Source: Owenia fusiformis
Lineage: Eukaryota > Annelida > Polychaeta > Sabellida > Oweniidae
DNA length: 64,000 nucleotides
Reading direction: 5' to 3'
Assembly: GCA_903813345.2 (NCBI GenBank)
Contig: CAIIXF020000010.1
Span: forward strand, 24,345,740-24,409,739
Of the stretch, positions 33,652 to 44,832 are shown piece by piece. The notes beneath the pieces were generated by a model. The model saw only the letters and a list, made by a program, of their open reading frames with translations, had not been told where the DNA came from and did no database searches. Positions within the stretch are counted from its first letter, which is position 1. The number at the start of each line of letters is the position of its first letter. A program made the position numbers and the translations under genes.

Positions 33652-33981
33652 CTATCTCAGGTTTACTCCTCTGTGACAGGAGGAACACAGCATTATCTCC
33701 TCTGCCTTTTGCTCTTGATCCCTGAAGTAAATTCTCAAATTAGGATAATCGATAATGGCTCCGATTGCAGATAAATACTCTGACCCAAGGATACCATCAG
33801 GGGCAATATCTGCTACCGCTATATTCATGGGCATCACTTTACCATCTAGTTCAATGTCACATGATATCATTCCATACACAGCTAAATGGGATCCATCTGC
33901 CTGTGTGAAGAGTCGATCTAAGGGTCTCAGAGGAGGGCGATGCTCCTTTTGAATACGATTGTAGCAACCCCACCCTATCAT
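33652..33981 (-). pseudogene. Retropepsin-like protease, remainder
   Basis: Carries on from the interrupted active site. VYGMISCDIELDGKVMPMNI and the following DGILGSEYLSAIGAIIDY have the flap-to-ILG layout of clan AA aspartic proteases, where ILGxDxL is typical. Here the Asp is Ser-Glu. Not functional because of the stop at 33997-33999. Confidence 0.7.
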
Positions 33982-33996
33982 AGTGATAACAGCCCC

Positions 33997-34671
33997 TTAA
34001 TCAACAAGGAATTCCATCCAAGTCCCACAGATATCGACATCTGCTATTATTTTCCACACTGGTTCCTCACTGTTTGCTGTAGTTACCTTCTCATACCGAT
34101 CTGCCATAAACCTCACTGGAGTCACAGAATTGGTGGTAACTGTCCTCGACTGATCTTTCTCTCTTTTTGGCTTCTCAGGTAATGGACAGTCAAATGACAA
34201 AGGTCCAGGTTTGTCACAATTATAACATGTCATTCTTGGACACCATCTTACTCTTTGTCCCTCCTCCCCACACTTCTTACAAGTGGATACCCGTTTGGAA
34301 GGTCCTCTGTTAACAATGTTGGCTATATCCTTACTCATCTTTTCAATTGTCTTTTCGAGTAACTGCTCCATTGGTTTTAGTATTTGCTGCAGTTTAGTAC
34401 TTATATCATCTTCCTCATCAACTTGCAAGATTTTATGATCCCTCTTAGATTTTAGGCCTCTTCTGATCCTTTCGGATTCTTGGTAACTCTCCTCTTTGAG
34501 AGCTACCTCAATAGCCTTATCAAGTGTCTCTGGATCCTTCCTATGAATTGCCTGCCGCAAATCATCATCTGGTATGGCTTGCTCAAAATTCCTTCTGGCA
34601 AGCCGGTCTTTAGCCATCCTGTTCATCTCAGGATAGTCTAATGAAGCCAAACGCCGGATACTTTGGCCCAA
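33997..34671 (-). pseudogene. Gypsy Gag nucleocapsid and start of retropepsin
   Basis: Continues the Gag domain (GQSIRRLASLDYPEMNRMA), then has a Lys/Glu-rich helix and two knuckle-like motifs. CKKCGEEGQ lacks a clean knuckle end. CYNCDKPGPLSFDC has Pro where the metal-binding His should be, so it probably cannot hold zinc. It ends MEFLVD followed by TAA and GAV. In retropepsins this is the active-site LVDTGA, so the Thr codon after the catalytic Asp has become a stop. Confidence 0.8.
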
Positions 34672-34701
34672 ACTCTGAAGTGACTCTTGCGGCTTCCTTG
34701 T

Positions 34702-35685
34702 TCAGCTGCACAACTCAGCCTCGAAGACGTCAGCCTTCCCTCCAGGTCCAAATCTCTTTTCCAGGGCCTCTATTAAGTCCTCATAGGAATAGCCATCTTC
34801 CAGTTCTAGCACCAATTGTTGGGCGTCTCCACGAAGATTAGTAGCCAAATACTGCTTTTTCTCCTCTGGCGTCCAGCCATTGTTCTCTACAAATGTAGAC
34901 AAATATGCCTTGTAGTCTTTCCAAGGTGTACTACCATCGAAGGTTTGTGTTGGCTTTATTCGCACACGTGGACCTTTGTTGGACTCGATTAACTTAGTAC
35001 ACATGTCCAGAACCTTGGTAACAATCACTGACTCTGCTGCTTTCTCCTCTTTCACCTCTGGAGCTAATCCTTCCGTAGATACCCTCTGTTGGGTATCTCT
35101 ACTAAGGTCTAGATTCGGAACATTACCAATGAGTTCCTCTGGTTGCCTCCCATCCTGATGATCAAGAGGGTATTCCATCGGAGAATGTAGGGAATGTCTC
35201 CCACTTCTCCGTATCTCACTCTTGTCGAGTTCTCCTCCGCCACAGAATTCCCAAACCCCCTCATGGGCCAACTGCTCTCGGGAGTATTGGGTAGGCATCT
35301 TATAAGGCTCCTCCCTGAGCAATGGAGCAGAACTTTCCTGCTCTCTCAGTTGCTCAGAGTTCCTTCCATTTTCTTGTGATAATGGCCACCTATCACCCCC
35401 AATCTTAGCTTCCTGTGACCACCCTTTGCCAAGATGTGACACTAATTCCTCACCAACATACCTATCCTGTCTCTGAAGTGATGGCCTCTTCATATATATG
35501 CCAGAACATACATCCCCTTGCGGCTGCGTATTTACTCTGCTTGGAGTATGTTGAGAGTCAATTCTACTCTTCTGCTCTAGCTCTTGATTTGCAGCCATTG
35601 TACTCCTATAACTCTGCTTTTGTTTACTCCCAGACTCATCGGATGTGAAACAACTGTCATTCTTGGCAGTAGGGAGGCGCTGCAT
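34702..35685 (-). pseudogene. Gypsy Gag, capsid portion
   Basis: 327 codons. The first 225 residues are low-complexity and charged. Residues 240-325 (PTQTFDGSTPWKDYKAYLST, NGWTPEEKKQYLATNLRG, EDLIEALEKRFGPGGKADVF) match the retrotransposon Gag domain, in which W, LRG and RFGP are the familiar landmarks. A frameshift after FEAEL moves the remainder of the domain into the next frame. Confidence 0.85.
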
Positions 35686-36270
35686 TATTTCGGACAGAAA
35701 GCCCTTTACTTCCTGCTGGCCTTCATGGTGATTTGTATTCAGTCTCTCTAATTCTTGATGTAACTCCCTTTTAAGATCTTCCTGTCCTTAATTTACTTCC
35801 CTTCTCAGATTTTCCTGACCTGAGTAGACATTGTTCTGTTTTGTTGGTCAAGAGCCTTCATCTGGCTGTTTAACACAGACATCTGGAATTGTTGAATCTC
35901 TAGCTCCTGTTCCATTGGCATAACTACTCCTGGAGATTTTCCATCTAGTACAGTGGATGTTAAAGGGTAACCTCTTGATGGTGTCATCCCATACCTTTCT
36001 CCATGTACTGTGTATCCAGTCTTAGACCTCACTCCTGCTGGATTTTCCTCCACTTGTCTTGCAGATTCGGTTCCACTAAATGTGTCTCTTCTGAGTGGCA
36101 CTGTATCATCAAGCTCAATATCCATTTGAGCATTATCTCCTTTGAAGAAGACCGTGTTATCAGCGGACTCCTCCTCCTGTCTTCTTCCTTCCATCTGGGA
36201 TTCCACGTATTCCATCCCTTCCTCTGGTTTATGTGCCATTTTCTCCTTTGGACGTCCTCACTAAGCAAAT

Positions 36271-36286
36271 CACACCGCTGCCACCA
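36271..36286 (-). other. Primer-binding site of the gypsy relic
   Basis: The minus strand reads TGGTGGCAGCGGTGTG one base after the LTR end GGTCCGACA. TGG at this position pairs with a tRNA CCA end. This fixes the gag-protease block as internal sequence of the element and the DNA above 36288 as its 5' LTR. Confidence 0.75.
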
Positions 36287-36287
36287 A

Positions 36288-37250
36288 TGTCGGACCTGGC
36301 CAAAATGTGATAGTTTGGAGAGGTCAAGTCACGAACACTTATTTTATTATGGGATTCTCACAGATTATCTACGTGGGTGCAGACCTGGTTTGGTGGTACT
36401 GCGGCTTAAGAGAACATACACGACAAGAATTAATGGCAACAAAAACACATATATTTATACAATTAAAGTTTACAATAAAATATCAGTTTACTCAAATAAC
36501 GTATGTCTACTGTCTTTATTCATACTCCTATACTCAAAGAGTAATCTTTAAGTCCTAACTATTACTCATATGCTCTGATAAAATAGAACTCAAATGTCTA
36601 TCATCACTGAATTGTTCATTAAGAAATATTACTCTCAAAGTCCTGAAAATTATATTCACTCAGTCTCTTCTAAGGTAATATGTGATCGTCTCAATTACTC
36701 TCTGGTTACTTCTCAGGAACAAGGTTAATATTCTGGGTTACTCCTCACAACAAAATTAATAATACTCCTGGTAATTCTTCAAGTTGCTCCTCCTCTGCTA
36801 ATGCGATCACTCTCAATTTACTCCTCCTGTTCTCAAATTACTCCTTGATTACTCTCACAATTACTCCGAATCTAAGGCAACTCCTTAATTACTCCAAGGT
36901 TTACTCGTTGTTTACTCCTGCTCTCAGATTACTCCCGGCTTACTCTACTCATGAGTTGCCCCGAGATAACTCTTGGAATAAAGCTTGGCTCAATCCTCCT
37001 GCTCCCAGGTTACTCCTTAAATACTCCTAGAATAACTTGCGTAGTAAGCTACTCCTCAACCTCATTTACCCACTCTTACATGTAGTCTGCTCTCTGGTAG
37101 TTCCGCTCAGAGTAATTACTCCTAGCTCACTTTTAGATACTGCAAGACTAATGTATGACGTTTCAGGCTACTTTCAAACTGAGGTTGGTACAATACAACA
37201 ATTATTACACTGGATTCACATTTACATTTATTCCTATAACAGTTTTACAT
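36288..37250 (-). repeat. 5' LTR of the gypsy relic with a TTACTC array
   Basis: Starts TGTCGGACC on the plus strand. The other end is uncertain; CAGTTTTACA near 37240-37250 would give matching TGT/ACA termini. From about 36520 to 37170 there are dozens of TTACTC, TACTCC or AATTACTC units at 10-25-bp spacing (GAGTAA on the coding strand). The long frames here are translations of this array. No second LTR lies in the window. Confidence 0.55.
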
Positions 37251-37261
37251 ATTGCACCTAA

Positions 37262-37770
37262 ATTACTGTAAAATCGGCACTAAAATGGCCGCCATTTTAA
37301 AATAAAATGAGCGGCCATTTTGAAAATCGGCTTTCGAGCAGAACTTCTACCCCCAGACGGACGGACAGACGGTCGGACGGACGGACGGAGGCGTTCCCTA
37401 TATCCCTCCGAACTTCGTTCGATGGGATAATAATTGAGGCATGTTTCATTGAAAAGGGATGGAAGGGAGCAAGGTCGTTCCTCTTGGGATGATATCATTT
37501 CCTCAACATAGTCAATGTTCTCCTGTGTACAGGCACTTCTTGGTCTACCACTCCCTGGCTTTCTATCAGTGCATCCCTTTGTCTCTAGCCTTTTGATGAT
37601 TCTATTGATTGATCTTCTATTCCACTTCTTCCCTGGAAATTCCAGAGCAATCCTTGCTCCCTTCCATCCCTTTTCAATGAAACATGCCTCAATTATTGAC
37701 TTATCAGTCTTGCTGAACACCATGATGGCAACTTGACAGTAATCTTTGGAAGACTAAAGTGAATGCAGGC
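37262..37770 (-). mobile_element. Rearranged mariner fragment with ACGG microsatellite
   Basis: Contains AAAATGGCCGCCATTTT, a run of GGACGGACAGACGG-type repeats at 37355-37390, and the start of a transposase gene. A 44-bp stretch at 37430-37473 is the reverse complement of 37649-37692 within that gene. The piece therefore arose by inverted duplication or template switching. Confidence 0.65.
37478..37723 (-). pseudogene. Mariner-type transposase, N-terminal HTH fragment
   Basis: Begins MVFSKTDKSIIEACFIEKGW, then KKWNRRSINRIIKRLETKGC and a GSGRPRSACTQENI linker. This is the helix-turn-helix (DUF4817-like) plus GRPR motif that opens many IS630/mariner transposases. After about 82 codons the frame runs into the inverted duplicate of its own 5' part and then into microsatellite, so the remaining residues to 37280 are not transposase. 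No catalytic residue is present. Confidence 0.8.
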
Positions 37771-38050
37771 CTGTCAACTGTCCCGCATTTTGCGTATTTG
37801 TCACGCATTTGCTGAAGAATTTGAAGTCACGCCAGTTATTTTTGCGTGACAGAAAATGTCACGCAAATACGCATTTTACCTGGTAATTGTCAAGCAAAAA
37901 TATTTCTGCAGAAAAATTTCTAAAAAAGATCGACTACACAGCAAAAATACGAACGCCGGAAAAAAATGTACGCATTTCGTTCGGACTTTTCACGCGAATT
38001 ATGTATATGTCACGCATTCCGTTCGAAATTTTTCGTATTTCTATGAAAAC
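37761..38050 (+). mobile_element. One end of a CAGGCCTGTCAAC element with GTCACGCA array
   Basis: Starts CAGGCCTGTCAACTGTCCCG, close to the ends of the elements at 44100 (CAGTACTGTCAAC) and 51246 (CAGACTTGCCAAC). It is followed by repeated TTTGCGTATTTGTCACGCA and TTCGTTCGGA-type units. No mirrored right end was found downstream, so this is probably a broken copy. Confidence 0.5.
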
Positions 38051-39440
38051 GTTAATCTTTCTGTTAAAGTAGTAGATCACAAACTCGTATATTCTCATTT
38101 CCTAAAATCCCAGTCCAAATCCATTACTTGTTCTCGAAAAATCGCTTGTTTTCCTCAAAACGCTCCGTCGATTTAGAACACAATTTTAGAAACGCTCTTA
38201 CCATTTTGTTTTGATATCATTTTCAGATTATTAGAGAAGAGTTCCGAATTGAATCTATCTCTCAAAAACATGTTGTACTTGTTAGGCAAATTGAAACATC
38301 TGAACCTGGTGGTGCTAAATGTGCAACTAGCTGATTTAAGCCTATACATTAGATTATGTCATGCCTACATGTGTGCTAAATCATAAAACTATAGAAAAAA
38401 ACTAAAATTTATATGTGAATTAATCTTTCTTTTTTTGATGCCAAGGGGTATAATAGATCTTTTCTTTCTCTTCCTGAAAAGGAAAGGCAAGCTATATATT
38501 TCCTAAACTGATCTAGACTACCGGAGTGTTTCCAGTTCACTGTGTTAACCAGATCGGAGCGTTTCTTGAATATGAGAATGTCATCATTTTTCAGACTGGA
38601 TTTACGGTCATCAAATCACTATTACGATGATGTATGGTGCGTGAAGCATTGGAATTTGACTAAAATATACGTTGGTTCTCTAATCTTGGCTCAACTAATC
38701 ACATGTATCGACAAAAGGGGTTTTGACCGGTAGAATGACAAATACGTTTTTGAATTTTGATAACTATACTGCTTCGTACAGCTCTTCCTAATTGCTTCAA
38801 ACGTCAACAGCCAGCCAAGTACAACATGAATATCACACCCATCGAATGGTATACTCGAAATATGGAACTCATACCTCTTATTCCCATTATTGGGGAAATC
38901 ATCAGACGGCTCATCATTCCCGCCAGCCAGTTTTCCTACTCCGGAGCGTTTCTTTGTTTAATTTCAGTAATGAAACGCTCCGTCGTGCATGTAGGAGCGT
39001 TTGGGTTATACACCACAAAACAGCAACAAGTGATCAAAGGCAGCATAATAATGCCAAAGTGATCCCGGAACACCTTATAAGGATCACTGAAAAGGACTAA
39101 GAAGAAGAAGAAGTACACCGTGGGTAAGACGTCATAACTTTAAAGCCCGGCATTTCATTTTTGGACCATACTTTTTATTTTTAACGTTATGTAGTTAATA
39201 CTAAAGGTACTGCATTGAAACTTTCAGATCTGAGAGGCAATAGGATGAAGTTATAATACTGAAAGTTTCACTTATATATATACTAGTTATAGTTTCTGAG
39301 ATATTAACTCTCAAAGTTCGGGACATTTTTTTTTATCCACCCGATATATCACTGTACGGGAGTTCGCCAAATACCCAAATATGAGACCAATGCCATACCA
39401 AATGATTATTTACAAAGTAAATAGTTTTTAATAGCATAGC
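38051..39440. other. Unassigned; AAACGCTCC motifs and a GAA tail
   Basis: CGGAGCGTTTC or its reverse recurs near 38158, 38554, 38941, 38968 and 38994. The overlapping plus-strand frames at 38757-39100 match no family. AAGAAGAAGAAGAAG at about 39098-39112 could be the short-repeat tail of a non-LTR element. Confidence 0.4.
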
Positions 39441-40688
39441 GACATCTTTATTATCTTACTATAACTGATTATTAGCGCATGCGTATGTACATTCGTTCAA
39501 TTTACCCTTAGTAATAGTTGAGTAAAGACAATATTCAAACTGAAGAAGGCGTCCAAAGAAGATCTTTGAGGAAAACGTACTAAAACAACCTCAAATTAAG
39601 GATGTGTGTAACTACTAGACCAATCATATACCACAAATGTGAGATAACATATTTTGCATGACCATTCGTCATACCAGAAAGTGGTAAAATCTGGAAAACC
39701 CATTGCCATACCTCAAAAGTCATAATGTGGGGGCTTTCTCATACCAGATCCTAAAATTCAAGGTTTGAAACTCAAGGTTTTTATACAGTGAACCCCAGGG
39801 ACTATTTATCACTATTACCTCAGTTATTTATCTAGTTTCACGTACCTTTGCATTGGCGTCGGAAGGGGGATGGCGTTGGAGGCAACCGCTCCACAGATGT
39901 TTTTCTTAAGAAATACATCCTAAATAAATACAGATGTAGTATTTCTTTATGTATTTCCTAAGAAAAATTCTGCCATCTGTGGACCGCCCCCCCCCCCCCT
40001 TCCCAGATTTTTTAGATTTGAAACCGAGCCTAGAATTGAAGGGCTCTAGAGCAAAGTGTAATAACGACATCTTTATTATCTTACTATAACTGATTATTAG
40101 CGCATGCGTATGTACATTCGTTCAATTTACCCTTAGTAATAGTTGAGTAAAGACAATATTCAAACTGAAGAAGGCGTCCAAAGAAGATCTTTGAGGAAAA
40201 CGTACTAAAACAACCTCAAATTAAGGATGTGTGTAACTACTAGACCAATCATATACCACAAATGTGAGATAACATATTTTGCATGACCATTCGTCATACC
40301 AGAAAGTGGTAAAATCTGGAAAACCCATTGCCATACCTCAAAAGTCATAATGTGGGGGCTTTCTCATACCAGATCCTAAAATTCAAGGTTTGAAACTCAA
40401 GGTTTTTATACAGTGAACCCCAGGGACTATTTATCACTATTACCTCAGTTATTTATCTAGTTTCACGTACCTTTGCATTGGCGTCGGAAGGGGGATGGCG
40501 TTGGAGGCAACCGCTCCACAGATGTTTTTCTTAAGAAATACATCCTAAATAAATACAGATGTAGTATTTCTTTATGTATTTCCTAAGAAAAATTCTGCCA
40601 TCTGTGGACCGCCCCCCCCCCCTTCCCAGATTTTTTAGATTTGAAACCGAGCCTAGAATTGAAGGGCTCTAGAGCAAAGTGTAATAAT
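39441..40688. repeat. Near-identical 625-bp tandem duplication
   Basis: 39441-40065 and 40066-40688 are the same, apart from the length of a C-run near 39988 and 40613. Each unit holds a roughly 95-bp foldback (CCACAGATG to CATCTGTGG, centre AAATACATCC). It is either very recent or an assembly artefact. Confidence 0.9.
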
Positions 40689-41010
40689 GACAGAAATGAT
40701 ACTATGTCAGTATAAAGTCTACATCAAGCATAGAAGATTTCATTTCTCATATTATATTTAATTCTTTACCAAGATGTATAGTTTCTCAGGAACCCATACA
40801 GTATGTAAATAATTTGAAGAATAAGTGAAAATGTATATTTTAGTAAAAGTCAAAGTTTTTTAGTCAAGTTTTCTAAAAACACATTTTTTCTTGTTTATTA
40901 TTGGAAATGTTGTGCTGAGATATGATAACAGTGAACCAGAGAGGGTCTAAATTTGAAAATTTTCTGGGAACATGCCCCCTGATACCCCTAGATTGCGCTT
41001 CGGGTCTCAT
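40689..41010. other. Spacer with a hAT-end-like stretch
   Basis: GGGAACATGCCCCCTGATACCCC near 40966 resembles the GGGGGCATGCTCCCCCTGG block in the insertion at 19226. No gene. Confidence 0.4.
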
Positions 41011-41540
41011 GGCGTAGAATAATGGAAATAGCGTCATAAATCCCGAGACAATGAATCTCGGATCCAAGTACGTCATTAATGGTCAAAAATCATTATAACC
41101 TAAAAGGCCGAAGATTATGCGGCAAATATTGAAACGGGGGTTGTCAACATATTGCATTAGCTTTGATCTCTTAGAATCCGTTGAATCATAAGCGACTGGA
41201 GTTGTTTAGATCACTTAACGAATGATATGAAATGATGAGGATTTGGGTTTTTTCAAAGTTTATAATGGCGGCCAATGGGGGATTTTAGCAAAATATCCCA
41301 AAAATTCAATCATTAAAACACCAAAAGATCTGCGAATGGATTTTGCTGTTTTATATATCAAAATGAACACTTCGTTGGGTCTAACATTGGATCCGTTGAA
41401 TCCCTAAGAAAATAAATGATTTGCAAAAAATTTATTAAGATTTTAAATTTTGAAGAAGACTGCTCTCCATTGAAATCTTAGGACCATGAAATGTCGATTT
41501 ACGCGCATGCGTTGTGACGTTATTTCCATTATTCTATGCC
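41011..41540. mobile_element. 530-bp MITE with 26-bp inverted repeats
   Basis: GGCGTAGAATAATGGAAATA on the left and, in reverse complement, GGCATAGAATAATGGAAATA on the right, followed by GCGTCA or ACGTCA. No coding capacity. The target duplication is ambiguous (AT). Confidence 0.7.
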
Positions 41541-41881
41541 ATGCTGGGGCACTTCACGCATGACCCATCTATACCCAAAAGTCGCCCCCTCCCTTGGAAA
41601 ATCCTTCTGACGGCCCTGTAGATGTGTAAAAACACTGGTTGTTACTTTTATTATTTATGACCACTTTCAATTATAACAAATATTTTGTAAGGGTCATTGA
41701 TTGGATTTTGGTTTATTTTGTAAGATTTATAAAGTTCACCTTAACTTTTCTAACTTTTGAATTTGGTAGCAAAAACTCCCTGGAGAATAGTTTGAAGGCC
41801 CTGCAGCTTCCAGAGTTCAAAGGTCAAAGCCTAAGCAGCAAGAGAGGCTATTATTAACAAGATGGAGTATGGCATTATTTT
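41541..41881. other. No gene; AT-rich flank
   Basis: Begins with CTGGGGCACTTCACGCATGACC and continues without a recognised feature. The frame at 41639-41857 has no familiar motif. Confidence 0.4.
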
Positions 41882-42683
41882 TGCTTCTTTATTCATTAAA
41901 TTCAAATATATTCGATATATGAAATATTTATATTCACTAAATCATTTTTCCATTCGGTAAAAACGTTTATTTGTTTGTTACAGCAAAGTACGTTTTCAAA
42001 ATAGCCAATCGCTTAATACTATGTGCATTAAATTACATATTTCATTCGTTAAATGATATTTTTGCGTAAATTGTTATGGTATTCCTTAAGCGTAACACAT
42101 TATATGCACAATATTGAATTTCTATTTGAACCCTACCGAAATAAGTTTGCCTATATTTACCAAATGGTTTATTTTTCTATGACATAGTTATAATGCATTT
42201 TACCGAAAGCTAATTTGCTATTTACCGAATGCAATAAAGTAATATTCGATAACTTGCGTTGTTGTTCGATATTTTGTCACGTGACTTCGAGATTTGCAAA
42301 ATGGCCGCGCAGCTATTCTAGATAGTACAAATATATCACGTGACTGAAAGTCTCGTAAATTATCGAAAAATAACGAAATTTATCGAATGTGGCATTCGGT
42401 ATTTACCGAATATAAATAATTTAAATACCGAATGTACAAATAATTAATTGAATTATACGTGCGTCAAGGAAAACAAATTGATTTGCTGCATCACACAAAT
42501 ACATGTATAAATATCAAATGTGAATGTCAATATAAAGAACAAGTGAAACTATTTAGCGAATATAAATTGTATAGATTATTACATTTGATAAAATAAAAAC
42601 ATTCGATAGATTGGGTAAAGGTTTGGTAAATTGTTTGTTTTATTTGGTATTTATGGAATATTAATGTACCGAATAAAGAAGCA
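41882..42683. mobile_element. 800-bp element with a TTACCGAAT/ATTCGATA array
   Basis: The ends TGCTTCTTTATTC and GAATAAAGAAGCA are inverted. At least a dozen units such as ATTCGGTAAA, TTTACCGAAT and ATTCGATA occur in both orientations, plus a central pair of TCACGTGACT boxes (42278 and 42337). There is no protein. Confidence 0.6.
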
Positions 42684-42914
42684 GTTTAAACACCATAATG
42701 GAGGATTAGGTTGAATTAATTGTGCTGTTAAATTATCTAAAATGGTGGACTAAAAGTCCAGCTAGATAGCTATTTTAGGATATATATTTACATGAAGGTA
42801 GCAAGGATGTTATGGTTCGGTAAGATTATCTAGATGTGAAGGATATTTCTATGTGAAGGATATGAACTCTAGGCAATTTGTACATGATATTTAGAAAAAT
42901 ATTTGTTCACTTTG
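42684..42914. other. No feature recognised
   Basis: AT-rich sequence leading into the satellite array. Confidence 0.4.
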
Positions 42915-44099
42915 AAAGAAGTTGAAATTCGACCTTTTTCTGAATTTTTTTTTAATTTGACCTTTTTTCAGTTTTTGAACTTTAATATCTCAAAACTGGT
43001 GAAAAAGTTGAATAGGTAGTCAATTGCTTATATGCGTAGAACCTTTAGAGGAATAAATATCCTGAATTTAATGCAAAAATATTGAATTATACTTTCGAAT
43101 TTTAAGAAACATGGAAAACACAGTTCGTGATTTAATTTGATGACCTTGACATTTGACCTATGAAATCCTACTTTTAGACCTCAGTAGTTTTTTTGATTAA
43201 ATATACCAAAATTTGAATCCAGAAAATCAATTTGAAAAATAAACTTTTTTGACCTTTGGAAGGTTGCTGAAGGTCAACCAAAGTTCACAGGTCAAAAGTA
43301 AGGTCAGATTTGAGTTCCTGAGAACTCGAAGATGATTTTTAAAATAAATTGGGTCAATTTCTAACATCTCAAAACTGGTGCAAAAGGTCAAACGCAAAAG
43401 TAATGACAAATTTGACCTCCTGAGATCTTGTTAATGATTTTAAAAATTAAAAATAAGGTTTTATCAATTTAAAGCAATGTGAAATTTGACCTTGCATTTG
43501 ACCTTTTTTCAGTTTTTGAACTCTAATATATCAAAACTGGTGCAAAATTTTAATAAATAGTAAATTGCTAATATGCGTATCACCTTTAGAGGATTAAACA
43601 TCATGAATTTCATACAAAAATATTGATTTGTAGTCTCGAATTTTGAGAAACTTAGAAAGCACAGTTTGTGATTTAGTTTGATGACCTTGACCTTTGACCT
43701 TGCTAATTTTACTTTTTTGGACCACAGTAGGTCTTTTGTGATTAAATATACCTAAGTTAAAAGTCCAGAAAATCAATTAAAAAAATCAACTTTTTTGACC
43801 TTTCGGTCATTGAAGGTCAAAGGTCGAAACTAAGGTCAGATTTCAACACGGAGAACTTGTAGATGATTTAAAAAAGTTTGGTCAATTTGAAGCAAGTTGA
43901 AATTTTGTCTTGAAAAATTTCAAAATTTTACCTTTTTTCAGTTTTTGAGTTCTAATATCTCAAAACTGGTGCACAATTTTAATAAATAGTCAACTGCTAA
44001 TATGTGTAGAACCTTTAGAGGAATATATATCTTTCATCCAAAAACATTTATTTGTAGTCACCAATTTTGAGTAACTTGAAAAATACAGTTTTTGATTTA
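42915..44099. repeat. Satellite array I, monomer about 430 bp
   Basis: Monomers contain, in order: TTTTTTCAGTTTTTGA, ATATCTCAAAACTGGTGCA, AATTGCTAATATGCGTA, GATGACCTTGACCTTTGACC and GAAGGTCAAAGGTC. About 2.8 units are present, and a further 75 bp resumes at 46126 after an insertion. The same satellite forms array II at 56560-58240 in the same orientation. Frames within it are not genes. Confidence 0.85.
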
Positions 44100-44748
44100 C
44101 AGTACTGTCAACCCCTAAAGATTTTCTCGCGGGACAGATTTTTTAGACCCAGTGCCCAAAATTCGCGGGATTTTGCGGGACATCTACTAAATTCGCGGGA
44201 CATTTAAGGGATTTGCGTGATTGCGCTAATAGGAGATTTTTTTATCAAATTCGCGGGATTTCGCGGGACCATTCGAGGGACAAACACCCTAATTGCGGGA
44301 CAGTTAACAGGTGTACCACCAAAAACTTCAAAGAGGGACAGATTTTTTAGACAAAGTGCCCTAAATTTGCGGGATTTCGCGGGACATCCACCTAAATTTG
44401 CAGGATGTCCCGGGACATTCAAGGGATTTGCGTGATTGGGACTAATGTAAAAGCGTGTAGAAGTACTTAAATCAAACTTTCAGATACTGATTAATCAAAT
44501 ATAATGCACCGTTACATTGTAACTTAAATAAACGTCAACACAATTTCACAAAATACGCATAGGAATATTATTAAACTTTATTGTAATTTATCAAAAACAA
44601 AAACCATGCTTCAGGTGTGATTACCGTAATCTAACACAAAATTCAAAAATTCGGAACAATACTTTGCACTTCTGGCGTCGTGACCAACTATGAAACGCTT
44701 ACCCCCATAATGTTATATATTAAAATGTACCTATTCATATACTGTAGG

Positions 44749-44774
44749 CATGGGCTTTCAATTGAAAGCCCATG
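44749..44774. repeat. 26-bp perfect palindrome, a small insertion
   Basis: CATGGGCTTTCAA and its mirror. Compared with the same dispersed repeat near 63450, about 36 bp is extra here, bounded by ATAT. Confidence 0.7.
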
Positions 44775-44832
44775 ATATAGGGGTTCGATTAATCTACATC
44801 AAATTATAGGGAATGAGGTTAATTTTCTAGAT

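Larger units (their letters stand above)
33380..36239 (-). pseudogene. Ty3/Gypsy gag-protease region, broken into five frames
   Basis: Minus-strand order: a Met-start N-terminal piece (36239-35805, acidic, ends in a Gln-rich coiled-coil-like stretch), the capsid region (35685-34702), the nucleocapsid plus start of protease (34671-33997), the rest of the protease (33981-33652) and a polar tail (33688-33380). Stops and frameshifts separate them. No reverse transcriptase, RNase H or integrase lies downstream, so the copy is truncated as well as mutated. A primer-binding site and LTR follow upstream at 36271 and beyond. Confidence 0.85.

Noticed and set aside
33423-35648. Several plus-strand frames across the gypsy relic
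   Set aside because: Antisense to well-supported gag and protease frames.
38757-39100. Overlapping plus-strand frames of about 100 residues
   Set aside because: No motif, no splice or polyadenylation context, and they overlap AAACGCTCC repeats. Left as unassigned.
44204-44435. Antiparallel 72-residue frames
   Set aside because: Products of the GCGGGAC array at the end of the 44100 element. Symmetric motif arrays give open frames on both strands.
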